Source of the DNA: JBJXGE01 sp046154185
GTDB taxonomy: Bacteria; Planctomycetota; UBA8108; UBA1146; JAJFFE01
DNA length: 64,000 nt
NCBI GenBank assembly: GCA_046154185.1
Contig: JBJXGE010000053.1
Coordinates: forward strand, 44,445 to 108,444
Direction of reading: 5' to 3'
Part shown: positions 42,901-52,759 of the stretch, piece by piece
How positions within the stretch are numbered: position 1 is the first letter of the stretch
How the letters are laid out: each line of letters opens with the position of its first letter
Position numbers and translations under genes: made by a program
Notes under the pieces: generated by a model
Seen by the model: only the letters and a program-made list of their open reading frames with translations
Databases searched by the model: none
Told to the model about the DNA's origin: nothing

Positions 42901-43052
42901 GCCGCGCGACCGAATTGCCGGCGGAGGTGGCGCAAAAACTACCGCCCGGTCAGAACCGCGATTTTTGGCGGTCGCAGTTCACGCACAAAATCGCCGAACT
43001 GACTGGCGTACCAGGAGTCACGCCCGGAGTCACGCCAGGAGCGACGCCATGA
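39915..43052 (+). CDS. Large membrane-anchored TPR-like protein
   Basis: A 1045-residue protein. One N-terminal transmembrane segment (NYLLIAVGAIPIVALLVLLV) anchors it; the rest is almost entirely helical, with Ala/Arg/Leu/Glu-rich repeats of TPR type (for example AVSAYPDSALAVYAYYQLGD and ALSTLELAKSLVRDLPAYRL). No catalytic motif is seen. The C-terminus ends in GVPGVTPGVTPGATP, encoded by short tandem DNA repeats (GGAGTCACGCC-like) at 43014-43046. The start is TTG 39915 with GAGGGAG 7 bases upstream. It overlaps the next gene by 4 bases (ATGA), suggesting co-translation. A scaffold or assembly role is plausible; the function is unknown. Confidence 0.7.
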   Translation: MNKNYLLIAVGAIPIVALLVLLVLPSPARSKSEPADASRAHLAETAVAAIQRADLADAERLVGPNAAEPVARDAMGADERDRLLDALAAENRRNPTRQGLKLYGSILADGVRRDVPCRAFATHVRRLRQQALTLGEKDDLFKDVALELFELKSIVDYDPSVRADVIDYFLLFGDHPREEAVSRANLARALEHVQFALAENRRAPPEDAERRFHPWRALARIAGQSQQPEALRLCKHFLGLLATEAPDDVTAFNAWYREATGLRTEPDWIGPADAAEYFRFEPRVALQLRNWLLGLVRYYAPGRGLDRGSTLLARAVAINSHDPFLEARVRLDLGQSLRIEANRRAALLRDESKPFDPNSLRQLYDVGFGAAQLGDRDELAEVLKRISGNAGNEAVQTVGRLLRVADHLLAGQTDATAEIPPLLSARNEFLSPIDRDAWQSVAVSGNFPEADLGLVLFTSGKLWDELGEVTWLRRATDRLRREIASRRDDVYLRYLQALLDYREGRLVGLQDRLLSLLDEEPTRGLARAEIAGLLEAVDTRMEELEAITRLRARARDDLVPQVLAMVPDSSAYTRIARCLDWQLRADVGGHAFLASAAGREQLAALALAFGTESGFEFELEEIWLAMKDDLLRLARHYRGLDQLDEALSTLELAKSLVRDLPAYRLEEAHILSRRAARLNAANEDAYSAAWQAAGVAFSDSARTDLGDREYRFEAGEAFLKAGQLDLAKVEFEEYDEDRKRGAAGEDRYWRKRIFLARIYRLTGDAKRGFELAKGALIAQGSFAYRYELLLERGLCEEQLGDDAAARASFDEICGNLDPTSDLYVSALARKAAMAQRAARVRLADTKITDAERRSVQESVLPLWEELAVRLRSSGDDPRLAEALFVAGETRIEIGDFERARAHLVELSAASKRANARELDEASRRRWYHYSELGAFALADCQWSAALVPSAADYYSKAVSAYPDSALAVYAYYQLGDCALREGNKTEAVRVFRMGERRATELPAEVAQKLPPGQNRDFWRSQFTHKIAELTGVPGVTPGVTPGATP

Positions 43053-43507
43053 CGATGCGAGCGCGACAATCGCAGGATTTGCTCGCCGGCCTTCGGCGGC
43101 AGCGCGAGATCTACCGCGTGCTGGTGCAGCTCACGGAAGAGCAATTTGTGATTCTCGGGCGCGGCGAGACCGCGCCGTTGATCGGTCTCATTCAGGCGAA
43201 AGAGGCGGAGCTCGCACGCGTCGAAGCGATCGATGCCGAGATCGGCGCTCTCAAGGAAGGCTGGCGTGAGTGGCGCGATGAGGTCGCCGACGAGTTGCGC
43301 GCCAACGTCGATGCCGAATTGGCGAGTTTGAGCCGAGTGCTGAAGCAACTGCTCGATCTCGAAGCAGCGGGCGAGACGGCTTTGCAGAAGGGTATGGCGG
43401 CGCGCACGCAAGTGTTGCGGCAGATCGAAGGCGCGCGCAAAGTGCAACAAGCATACGGTGGCGCGCAGGCGCCGACTCCGCCACGCCTCTTGGATCGCAG
43501 CCAATGA
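43049..43507 (+). CDS. Helical FlgN-like chaperone, uncertain
   Basis: A 152-residue all-helical protein. The pattern LLAGLRRQREIYRVLVQLTE, LIGLIQAKEAELARVEAID and later coiled-coil segments (LSRVLKQLLDLEAAGETA) resembles FlgN-type flagellar export chaperones, which have a similar size and heptad pattern. No other flagellar gene is present here, so the assignment is weak; it could be a coiled-coil partner of the TPR protein. ATG 43049 overlaps the upstream TGA (ATGA). Confidence 0.45.
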   Translation: MTMRARQSQDLLAGLRRQREIYRVLVQLTEEQFVILGRGETAPLIGLIQAKEAELARVEAIDAEIGALKEGWREWRDEVADELRANVDAELASLSRVLKQLLDLEAAGETALQKGMAARTQVLRQIEGARKVQQAYGGAQAPTPPRLLDRSQ

Positions 43508-43556
43508 TCGAGATCCGCGCCGGGCACAACAGGGCGAAGTTGACGGAGCAGTGCGC

Positions 43557-46127
43557 GTGAGCCGAACCAGCGCGATAGGCCGAACAATAACACGCGCCGG
43601 TGAGCTCCGCCGGCGCGCGTTATTGCTGTTGCTGTGCGGGCTCGCCAGCTCCGTTGCTTTGGACGCCGCCGTCGCCGGACCGCCGCGCGAGTTGCTGTTC
43701 ACGGAAGACTTCGAACTCGAGCGCTATGGACTCGAGGATGCGCGCTTGCACGTGCCCGAACTCTCGCTGTTCTTGCCGCACTGGCACCAGACGATTGCGG
43801 GCGTCGAGTTGCCGCGCTTCATGGGCGGGGCGCTGGCGCGCGTCAGTCAGGAAGTCGATGGCGCCCGGCTCGGTCGGCGCTACCTGCGGTTCCCGATGCT
43901 CGGCGGCGATGCGCGCATGACAGGACCGCCGTTGCCGGCGTCCGTCAAGGCGCGCGAGCGATTGTCGTTTGGACTGGATGCGACTTGGAGCCGACTCGGC
44001 AGCGGAGCGATCCACTTTGGCTTGCGGACGAGCGCAACCGGCGCTCCGATCCAGCTGTTGACCATCACCGCCAAGAGCGCCGGGAGCGAGTCCAGTGCCG
44101 GTTGGCGGCACTACGATTTTGAAGCCCGCGTACCCGAATCGTTCGAGCACCTCAAACTCGAGATCTGGATCGACGGCGATCCCACCGTGCAGGACGGCGA
44201 GTTCGGTTTCGACAACGTGACAATAGCGCGCGAGACGACGCTCGACGTGAGTTGGCAGCATCCGTTCCGCGTCGTGCGCGAGCGCGACATCGCGCCGGTC
44301 CGCGTGCGTGTGATGAGTTGTGATCGTGGCGCTTATCGCATCGACTTGAGCGTGCTCGCCGGTGCGTCGCGCGAGCCGCTCCTCAAGCGGCCGCTCGAAC
44401 GTTGGGTGCAAACGGAGAACGTGCTCGAGTTCGAGCCGCGCTTGGAGTGGAAACGACACGGACTCGCGCGGGGTCGCTACACGTTGCTCGTGCAATTGAC
44501 GTCGGTCGAACAAGGTTGGCAACTCGAATCCGCCCAGGATTTTGTTTTTGCCGGTGAGTTGCCGTTTCCCCCGGGCGAATCGGAATCGGGGTTTGGCGTC
44601 GAGATTCCGCTCACGACCGACGCGCCGGCGTGGCTGGAGCTGGCGGCCGGCGGCGAAGTCTCGCGCCTGCTCGTGCGACTTGCGCCAAACGCGGTCGCGG
44701 ATGCGAAACTCCCCGATTGGCTCGCGCGTTACGGCGCTTGGCGCCGCAATGCCAGCATCGACGTGCGCACGACCTGGGATGCGACCGCGGTCAGCGCGCT
44801 GCAACCATTATTCACTGCATTTCGTAGTTGGTATTTGGCGCCGGGCGCGCCAGCGATCGAGGCCGAGCTCCGCGCCGCCGGCTACCTTCGACTCAGCGCC
44901 ATCGAGACGAGTGCGGAGTTGCGGAGTCGGGGCCGATCCGCGCAGCCAGCCAGCGCGCCGCTCATCGAAGTGGACGCGATGGCGACGGCGCTCTGGAAAG
45001 AACTCGAAGAACTCGGACGGCTCGACTTGCCCGCAGGCTGGTCGGCGTTAGTTTCGGCACGCTCGCTCATCGGCGACGAGCCTGCGGCCGAGCACTCCGC
45101 CGATCGACTCGCGCGGACGTTGTTGCTCCTCGCTACGATTCGACCCGAGACGGTTTATTTGCGCGACCCCGCCGCACTGTTGCTGAGCGAAGCGGCCGAT
45201 GGCGATCCGGTGGCAGACCGTGCTTTTCTCGCGTGGGAGCACACCATCTCATTCTTGTCGGGCGCGCGGTTTCGCGGTTTCGAGCCTTGGGATGCGCGCG
45301 GGGTGTGCGCGATCTTCGAGCGCGAGGGCGAGCAACTGCTCGTTCTTGTCAGCGACGAGGAGCCGCACAATATCTCGCTTAACGCCGAGCGCGCGATCGT
45401 CGTCTACGACGCGATCGGCGCGGCGCGGACGATCGAGCCGGACTCGACAGGTCGCGTCGAGCTAGTGGTCAGCGCATCGCCCTGGATCGTGCGCGGCCTC
45501 GATCTCGCGCGCGCGCGCACGGTCAAAAGTTTGCGCGCGAAATCCGGCCCGCTGGCGGCGAAGGCGGGTGACACCCAAGCGATCGCGATCGAAGTCAGGA
45601 ATCACCACGCGCTCGCGACGACGCTCCGACTCGCGCTCACAACTCCCGTCGAGTGGCAAATGGCTTCGGCGCTCGAATCGCGCCGTGTCGAGCCGGGTGC
45701 GACGGCGGAGTGGAATCTGACTTTCAAGACGCCGAGTTGGTTCGGCATCGACGAGGCGATCGTGTTACGCGGCGAATTGCGCAGCGAGTTCGCCGACGGC
45801 TCGAGCTACCTCGAAGAGGTCGAACTCGCGCTACCGGTGGAATCATCGTACCTCGAGATCCGCGCGGTCAGCATCACGCGCGGCGAAGCGGAAGTGCTCG
45901 TGCGAAACCGCAGCGACGAGCCGCTGACTCTCGCCCTCCTCCTCGAAGTCCGCCCAAGCGGCGCCGAACGATTGTTCCCAGAGGAAGAGCTCGCGGCCGG
46001 CCAAGATCGCATCTACCGCATGACCTATGACCTCGCCGAACCGCCGCCCGCCGGCTGGCAACTCTTCGCCGGCGCGACGCTCCTGCGCAAACAGACCTAC
46101 GTGAACAAGCTCTTCGCGATTCCGTGA
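43557..46127 (+). CDS. Large exported protein with jelly-roll-like N-terminus and Ig-like C-terminus, function unknown
   Basis: An 856-residue protein. After a basic N-terminus, a hydrophobic stretch (RALLLLLCGLASSVALDAAV) is the export signal. Residues about 45-225 form a beta-sandwich resembling carbohydrate-binding domains (ELLFTEDFELERYGLEDARL, HYDFEARVPESFEHLKLEIW, EFGFDNVTI). A long mixed alpha/beta middle follows, and residues about 660-850 look like Ig-like beta domains (IAIEVRNHHALATTLRLAL, EWNLTFKTPSWFGID). I recognise no catalytic site. The start is GTG 43557 with ACGGAG 8 bases upstream. It follows the FlgN-like gene by 49 bp, in the same MerR-headed cluster, and ends just before the repeat cluster. 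Confidence 0.65.
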   Translation: MSRTSAIGRTITRAGELRRRALLLLLCGLASSVALDAAVAGPPRELLFTEDFELERYGLEDARLHVPELSLFLPHWHQTIAGVELPRFMGGALARVSQEVDGARLGRRYLRFPMLGGDARMTGPPLPASVKARERLSFGLDATWSRLGSGAIHFGLRTSATGAPIQLLTITAKSAGSESSAGWRHYDFEARVPESFEHLKLEIWIDGDPTVQDGEFGFDNVTIARETTLDVSWQHPFRVVRERDIAPVRVRVMSCDRGAYRIDLSVLAGASREPLLKRPLERWVQTENVLEFEPRLEWKRHGLARGRYTLLVQLTSVEQGWQLESAQDFVFAGELPFPPGESESGFGVEIPLTTDAPAWLELAAGGEVSRLLVRLAPNAVADAKLPDWLARYGAWRRNASIDVRTTWDATAVSALQPLFTAFRSWYLAPGAPAIEAELRAAGYLRLSAIETSAELRSRGRSAQPASAPLIEVDAMATALWKELEELGRLDLPAGWSALVSARSLIGDEPAAEHSADRLARTLLLLATIRPETVYLRDPAALLLSEAADGDPVADRAFLAWEHTISFLSGARFRGFEPWDARGVCAIFEREGEQLLVLVSDEEPHNISLNAERAIVVYDAIGAARTIEPDSTGRVELVVSASPWIVRGLDLARARTVKSLRAKSGPLAAKAGDTQAIAIEVRNHHALATTLRLALTTPVEWQMASALESRRVEPGATAEWNLTFKTPSWFGIDEAIVLRGELRSEFADGSSYLEEVELALPVESSYLEIRAVSITRGEAEVLVRNRSDEPLTLALLLEVRPSGAERLFPEEELAAGQDRIYRMTYDLAEPPPAGWQLFAGATLLRKQTYVNKLFAIP

Positions 46128-46766
46128 ATCTGGGCGTCTGAAAGACCTGAGTAACCGAATCCCTGGGTGCGAGACGACAGCGCGGAGTCGCAGCCCTTCA
46201 GGCTGCATCGCGTTATTGCGGTTGACCCGGGGCTTCGCCGCTCCTGGCAGAACGGCTGTTGAATCGCGCCCCTGCGGGGCTTCGGTTGAACACGCGCGGC
46301 ATGGCAACGCGCACAGAGGCACATCCAATCGCGGTGCGCTTTCGCACGCCGACATTTGTGGGCGCGCAGAATTGCAACGAAACGCTTCGCGGCTTCGGCC
46401 CCGCACACGCGAAGTTTCACGGATACGTCGACGCCCGGCCGAATTTCGAAATGCCCGAAGCGAATAGAGAGAGCCATGTATTCGGGGCGACATCGCACGT
46501 GTTCAACCGAAGCCCCAACGGGGCGCAATTCGTCAGCCGTTCTGCCAGGAGCGGCGAAGCCCTGGGTAAAGGATCGAAGAGCGGCCGCACCCTGAAGGGG
46601 TGCGACGGGGCTCGGCATCGCCGCGCGATCCCACGCGGAAGTGCATGTTGCGAATTGAGAGAACCCTGCACGGCACCCGAAGCCCCAACGGGGCGCGATT
46701 CGTCAGCCGTTCTGCCAGGAGCGGTGAAGCCTTGGGTACCGTTCGGCGTAGGCGGCAGGGCCGACC
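46128..46766. repeat. Interspersed palindromic repeat cluster, no gene
   Basis: This 639-bp stretch between convergent genes holds repeat copies and no convincing gene. Copies A (46507-46567) and B (46677-46737) are direct, about 61 bp, with three differences; each contains GAAGCCCCAACGGGGC, a short hairpin, and GCCGTTCTGCCAGGAGCGG. Copy C (46225-46292) is the same element inverted. Two small hairpins flank them: GCAGCC/GGCTGC (46190-46206) beside C, and CGCACCC/GGGTGCG (46586-46604) beside A. The layout is [hairpin-C] inverted ... [A-hairpin] direct, then B. This matches dispersed REP-like elements of GC-rich bacteria; mobility is not shown. Confidence 0.75.
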
Positions 46767-47003
46767 TTAAGCGCCGCCGTCACTCCCGATCGCCTCGACT
46801 GGGCATTCTTCGAGCGCTTGTTGGCAAATCGCGCGTTCTTCGTCGGTCGTCGGCTGGAGGAAGACATAGGAGTAGCCGTCGTCTTCGTTGGCGCGGAAAT
46901 GTTTGGGTGCGGTGGTGCGGCACAGGTCGCAATCGATGCAATCGACGTCGACATACCATTTGCCGGCGACGTTTTTTGCGACTTTGTTTTTTGGATTGGC
47001 CAT
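46767..47003 (-). CDS. Small single-cluster ferredoxin
   Basis: A 78-residue acidic electron carrier. Cysteines CIDCDLC and the distal CPVEAIG supply the four ligands of one [4Fe-4S] cluster (pattern CxxCxxC...CP). It lies alone on the minus strand, with a repeat cluster on one side and an empty region on the other. ATG 47003 has GAGAG upstream, a weak ribosome site. The redox partner is unknown. Confidence 0.8.
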   Translation of the reverse strand: MANPKNKVAKNVAGKWYVDVDCIDCDLCRTTAPKHFRANEDDGYSYVFLQPTTDEERAICQQALEECPVEAIGSDGGA

Positions 47004-47723
47004 CGCGACTCTCTGGCAGGTGAAATCGGAGCGGGCGGGAGTATACGAGTTCGACGAGGTGAGTCAATCGCTGAGCGCCGCCGTAGCATTCCGTGGTCCA
47101 TCTTGAGCGGCCATCGGCGACGTTAGTGCCGAGCGCAACGGCACGAGCGGAAGCCGCGACGGCTGGCACCCTTGACAGTCAGATCGGAAATCGTACCATT
47201 GGCTCCTTCTCATCCAGGGGTACCGGGCCGGTGGTTTGGAAGTGAGTCTTGATCCAAAAACTGGATCGATAGACCGCCGCCGGCTGGGTAGCGTGAGAAG
47301 CCAAAAGGAACGAACGATCGCACATGCCGCTGGTCGGTTGCGGATGCGCACAGAAACCAGCTCGGGTTTGACGGACTGATGCGATCGAGAGCGATGCGAC
47401 GCGGCCGGCGAGCGATTCCGGGGTAGTGCTCGACCCGCACCGGCGCTCGAACGCAGAGTTCCTTTCGTGTTTACGCGTGCGAAACTTCGCGCGCGTCGAC
47501 AACCCGAATGCTCGCGGGCGCGGCCAACGCTCGCAGTTTCATTCGGCCCACCGTGTTGAACTTTCGCTGCCCGTGAAGTACCCGCATTGCGGTACAAATG
47601 TTTGATGGTCGCGGCGAAATTGCTCGCTTGCTTGCGCTGTGTTTGTCCGGTGCTCGGCTACTCTGGCCGAGAACTGATCTCAGCAGTTGGGCTGGGATGA
47701 GCCTGGAGGGGCTTCGGTAACGC
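47004..47723. other. About 720 bp without a recognised gene
   Basis: The stretch lies between the ferredoxin start and the first pilB-type gene. Open frames exist on the minus strand, but none has a ribosome site or convincing composition. I saw no tRNA, tmRNA, SRP RNA or RNase P RNA signature. A short stretch at 47205-47320 reads VPFGFSRYPAGGG in one frame and TTGPVPLDEKEPM in another, so a decayed gene or uncharacterised RNA cannot be excluded. The pilB promoter must lie in its last part. Confidence 0.4.
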
Positions 47724-49430
<1,707 letters not shown>

Positions 49431-49475
49431 TCCGTCAAGATTGGGTCCGTCAAGATCGGGTCCGTCAAGACTGGT
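49431..49475 (+). repeat. Three 15-bp tandem repeats between the pilB copies
   Basis: TCCGTCAAGATTGGG, TCCGTCAAGATCGGG and TCCGTCAAGACTGGT follow each other at 49431, 49446 and 49461, starting directly after the TGA of the first pilB. Units differ by one or two bases. Such a minisatellite may vary in copy number; a regulatory role is not evident. Confidence 0.85.
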
Positions 49476-49566
49476 CGAGTGAAGCGTTGAGCGCTTGAGG
49501 ATGATAATCGGGCGTACCGGTGCACCCAGAGTGGTCCACGATCCGGTCGCCGTTAGAGGTGTTAGC

Positions 49567-51273
49567 ATGGCGGTACAGCGCAAGCCAATTGGCCAGGTTC
49601 TGAAAGAGATGAAACTGGTCTCTGAGTTCGACATCCAAGAAGCCTTGCAGATCCAAAAGAAAAAGGGCGGAGCGATCGGCAAGATCTTCTTGGAGAAAGG
49701 GCTCATCTCCGACCGGAATCTCAACCAAGCGCTCGGTAAACAGTCCGGGATGTCGGTCGTGGATCTCGATGCAACTACGATCCCGCGCGAAGTGATCGAC
49801 ATGGTGCCCGTCAACATCGCCGAGACGTATCGGGTCGTGCCGGTCGGTATGGAGGGCAGCACTTTGATTCTCGCGCTGGCGGATCCGCAAAACGTCAGCG
49901 TGCTCGACGACCTCAAATTCATGCTCAATTGCCCGGTCCGGGGCGCCGTGAGTGATGAGGAGTCGGTCGAGAAAGCGATCAAGAAATACTACGAAGGGCA
50001 GAGCGAGACGATCGCGTCCGTCATCGGCAGCATGGGTGGCGGCGATTTCGAAGTGGTCGACAAGCGCGAGGACGTGCCGTCCGCGGACCAACTGGAGAAA
50101 GACGTCAACGCGGCGCCCGTCGTCAAGCTTCTCAACCTCGTGTTGCTGCAAGCCATCAAAGACCGCGCGTCGGATATCCACCTCGAGCCGTTCGAGAAGG
50201 AGTTCAAGATTCGGTATCGCGTCGACGGTGTGCTCTACGAGCTGCAACCGCCGCCGATCCAACTCGCGCGCGCCGTGATTTCGCGCGTAAAGGTGATGGC
50301 GAACCTCGACATCGCCGAGACGCGTCTGCCGCAAGACGGACGCATCGAGCTGAATATCGGCGGCAACCCGGTCGACTTGCGGATTTCGACTCTACCGACC
50401 ATGCACGGCGAATCCGTCGTGATGCGCGTACTCGACCGCAGCAACGTGGCGCTCGACATCGAGCAAATCGGTTTGCGTCCGGACGAGCTGAATATCATCC
50501 AGCAGCTCATCCAGAAGCCGCACGGCATCATCTTGGTGACCGGGCCAACCGGCAGCGGCAAAACGACGACGTTGTATTCCTGTCTCAACCACGCGAACAC
50601 CGAAGACATGAAAATCATCACCACCGAAGACCCGGTGGAATACAACCTGAATGGGATCATCCAGGTGCCGATCAACGAAGACATCGGTGTGACCTTCGCC
50701 GCCTGCTTGCGCAGTATTTTGCGTCAAGACCCGGACATGGTGCTGGTCGGCGAGATTCGCGACTTGGAAACCGCGCAGATCGCGGTCGAGGCAAGCCTCA
50801 CCGGCCACATCGTGTTTTCGACACTCCACACCAACGACGCGCCGTCGGCAGTGACGCGAATGGTCGACTTGGGGCTCGAAGCGTTCTTGCTCACCGCCAC
50901 GCTCGAGGCGATCGTAGCGCAGCGTTTGTGTCGGCGCGTCTGCCGCAATTGCAAGAAGGAGTACAACCCGACCGACGAGGAACTCATGGAGCTCGAGCTG
51001 ACGCGCTCGCAAGTTGAGGGCCGCACGTTTTTCTACGGCACGGGCTGCAAACAGTGCAATAATTCCGGCTACCGCGGCCGCGTCGCGCTGTTCGAGATCC
51101 TGCTCATGAACGACAAACTCCGCGGCTTGATCATGAACGGTGTGTCGACGCAGGAGCTGCAGCGCGCGGCGCGCGAGGGCGGCATGAAGACGCTGCGCGA
51201 AAGCGGACTCTTGCAGATTTACGACGGTGTCACGACGATTGAAGAAGTCGTGAAAGAGACGATCGTCACTTAG
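49567..51273 (+). CDS. PilB/GspE-type ATPase, second copy
   Basis: Also 568 residues, paralogous to the preceding gene. An MshEN-like N-terminus (PIGQVLKEMKLVSEFDIQEA, GAIGKIFLEKGLISDRNLNQ) leads into Walker A LVTGPTGSGKTTTLYSCLNH, Walker B MVLVGEIRDLETAQIAVEA, His box IVFSTLHTNDAPSAVTRM, and zinc cysteines CRNC and CKQC. Its position next to pilC makes it the likely principal assembly ATPase; the other copy may be an accessory motor or serve a second system. AGAGGTG precedes ATG 49567 by 7 bases. No pilin, pilD, pilM-Q or pilT gene is in the window. Confidence 0.9.
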   Translation: MAVQRKPIGQVLKEMKLVSEFDIQEALQIQKKKGGAIGKIFLEKGLISDRNLNQALGKQSGMSVVDLDATTIPREVIDMVPVNIAETYRVVPVGMEGSTLILALADPQNVSVLDDLKFMLNCPVRGAVSDEESVEKAIKKYYEGQSETIASVIGSMGGGDFEVVDKREDVPSADQLEKDVNAAPVVKLLNLVLLQAIKDRASDIHLEPFEKEFKIRYRVDGVLYELQPPPIQLARAVISRVKVMANLDIAETRLPQDGRIELNIGGNPVDLRISTLPTMHGESVVMRVLDRSNVALDIEQIGLRPDELNIIQQLIQKPHGIILVTGPTGSGKTTTLYSCLNHANTEDMKIITTEDPVEYNLNGIIQVPINEDIGVTFAACLRSILRQDPDMVLVGEIRDLETAQIAVEASLTGHIVFSTLHTNDAPSAVTRMVDLGLEAFLLTATLEAIVAQRLCRRVCRNCKKEYNPTDEELMELELTRSQVEGRTFFYGTGCKQCNNSGYRGRVALFEILLMNDKLRGLIMNGVSTQELQRAAREGGMKTLRESGLLQIYDGVTTIEEVVKETIVT

Positions 51274-51414
51274 CGCGCGTTGAAAGCGCCTTGCGGCCGG
51301 TGGGGGCACGCGATGGTTTCGAAAGGGACTTGGGACGTCTGGCGGGATAACGACTGAGACCACGGGGAATGTTCGGGGAGTCTACTGCGAGCGCGATGCA
51401 GTTAAGGAGCTAGC

Positions 51415-52653
51415 ATGCCGGTTTACGCGTTTGAAGCGATCGATGCGAGCGGCAAGAAATTACGCCGTGAGGTGGAGGCCGGGAACAAGAACGAAGCGCT
51501 CCAAAAAATCAAAGGTATGAATCTCCGGCCCACCAAACTGCAGGAGCGAAAAGGCGCGACCACCGCCGCCGCCGCCGGACCCGCCGACGAGAAGAAAAAA
51601 GGTGGGCTCGTACTCTTTGATCGCATTTCCCAACAGGATCTCACGACCTTCACGCAGCAGCTCGCGACCTTGCAGGATGCGGGTTTGCCGATCGTGCGGT
51701 CGCTCAAGATCCTCGGCCAACAAATGCGGCCCGGTAAGTTCAAGTCGCAGATCGACCACATCACGCAAGAGGTCGAGGGCGGCAGCACATTCTCCGAGGC
51801 GCTGCAGCGGTTTCCGAAGACGTTCAACACCTTGTTCGTCGCGATGGTGCGCGCCGGCGAAGCCGGCGGCGTGCTCGACGTGATTCTCAACCGCTTGTCG
51901 GAGTTCATGGAGAAATCGCTGCGCCTCAAGAAAAAGGTGCGCGGCGCGATGATCTATCCGATCGCCGTCATCATGGTGGCAACCGTGATCCTGGTCGTCA
52001 TCATGACGCAGGTCGTGCCGTCGTTTAAGTCCATGTTCGCCGACATCGGCCAGCAGTTGCCGATGGCGACCCAGTTGTTGCTCGACGCCTCCGAGATCAT
52101 CAAGAGTTATTGGTGGGCCGCGCCGGCCGTGGTTTTCTTGATTTGGTTGGGCATGCGCTACGCGTCTCGCACTGAGCAGGGCGGCTTGATGCTCGATAAG
52201 TTCAAGCTGAAGGTGCCGGTGTTCGGGCAGATCATCAAGAAGTCGACGATTTCGCGTTTTTGTCGCACGCTCGGAACTCTGATCTCGTCGGGCGTGCCGA
52301 TTCTTGACGCGCTGTCGATCGTGCGCGAAGCCGTGGGCAATCGCGTGGTCGCGCATGCGATCACGAGCGTGCATGGCTCGATTCGCGAGGGTGAAACGAT
52401 CGCCGAACCGCTCGCACAATCTGGCGTGTTCGACCCGTTGCTCGTCAACATGATCGACATCGGCGAAGAGACCGGCGAACTCGACAAGATGCTCAACAAG
52501 ATCGCCGACAACTACGACCTCGACGTGGACGTGTTGGTCGACGCGATGTCGAGCCTCCTCGAGCCAGTGCTGATCGTCGGCATGGGCTTAGTGGTCGGCT
52601 TCATCGTGATTGCGCTGTTCATGCCGCTCGTCAGCATCATCAGCAGCATCTAA
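51415..52653 (+). CDS. pilC: Type IV pilus/type II secretion inner-membrane platform protein PilC/GspF
   Basis: A 412-residue protein with two T2SSF helical domains (about 75-200: FTQQLATLQDAGLPIVRSL, FVAMVRAGEAGGVLDVILN; and about 275-400: FCRTLGTLISSGVPILDAL, LVNMIDIGEETGELDKMLN) and membrane helices at about 175-198 (MIYPIAVIMVATVILVVIM), 225-245 and 385-408. It forms the platform on which the PilB ATPase acts. AAGGAG lies 6 bases before ATG 51415. A strong hairpin follows the gene, so the pilB-pilB-pilC unit ends here. Confidence 0.92.
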   Translation: MPVYAFEAIDASGKKLRREVEAGNKNEALQKIKGMNLRPTKLQERKGATTAAAAGPADEKKKGGLVLFDRISQQDLTTFTQQLATLQDAGLPIVRSLKILGQQMRPGKFKSQIDHITQEVEGGSTFSEALQRFPKTFNTLFVAMVRAGEAGGVLDVILNRLSEFMEKSLRLKKKVRGAMIYPIAVIMVATVILVVIMTQVVPSFKSMFADIGQQLPMATQLLLDASEIIKSYWWAAPAVVFLIWLGMRYASRTEQGGLMLDKFKLKVPVFGQIIKKSTISRFCRTLGTLISSGVPILDALSIVREAVGNRVVAHAITSVHGSIREGETIAEPLAQSGVFDPLLVNMIDIGEETGELDKMLNKIADNYDLDVDVLVDAMSSLLEPVLIVGMGLVVGFIVIALFMPLVSIISSI

Positions 52654-52677
52654 AGTCGATTCGAGTGCCGTTGCTTA

Positions 52678-52720
52678 AACAGGACGATGCGCGTCAATGC
52701 GCACCGTCCTGTTGCATTTT
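52678..52720 (+). terminator. Intrinsic terminator after pilC
   Basis: AACAGGACG-A-TGCGC (52678-52692) pairs with GCGCA-C-CGTCCTGTT (52699-52713) around GTCAAT, with one mismatch, followed by GCATTTT. A convincing 14-pair stem with a short T-run, 25 bases after the stop. Confidence 0.75.
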
Positions 52721-52759
52721 GCGCGCAGAGCCGCCACGATCCGAATCGAGGAGGCTCCG

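Noticed and set aside
46128..46766. CRISPR array
   Set aside because: Copies are few, unequally spaced, and partly inverted, without unique spacers of constant length.
46259..47023. 254-codon plus-strand open frame through the repeat cluster
   Set aside because: It is made of repeat DNA and runs across the ferredoxin; no ribosome site or recognisable domain.
47064..47597. 177-codon minus-strand open frame
   Set aside because: Composition dominated by Arg, Ser and Pro, no ribosome site, no recognised domain.
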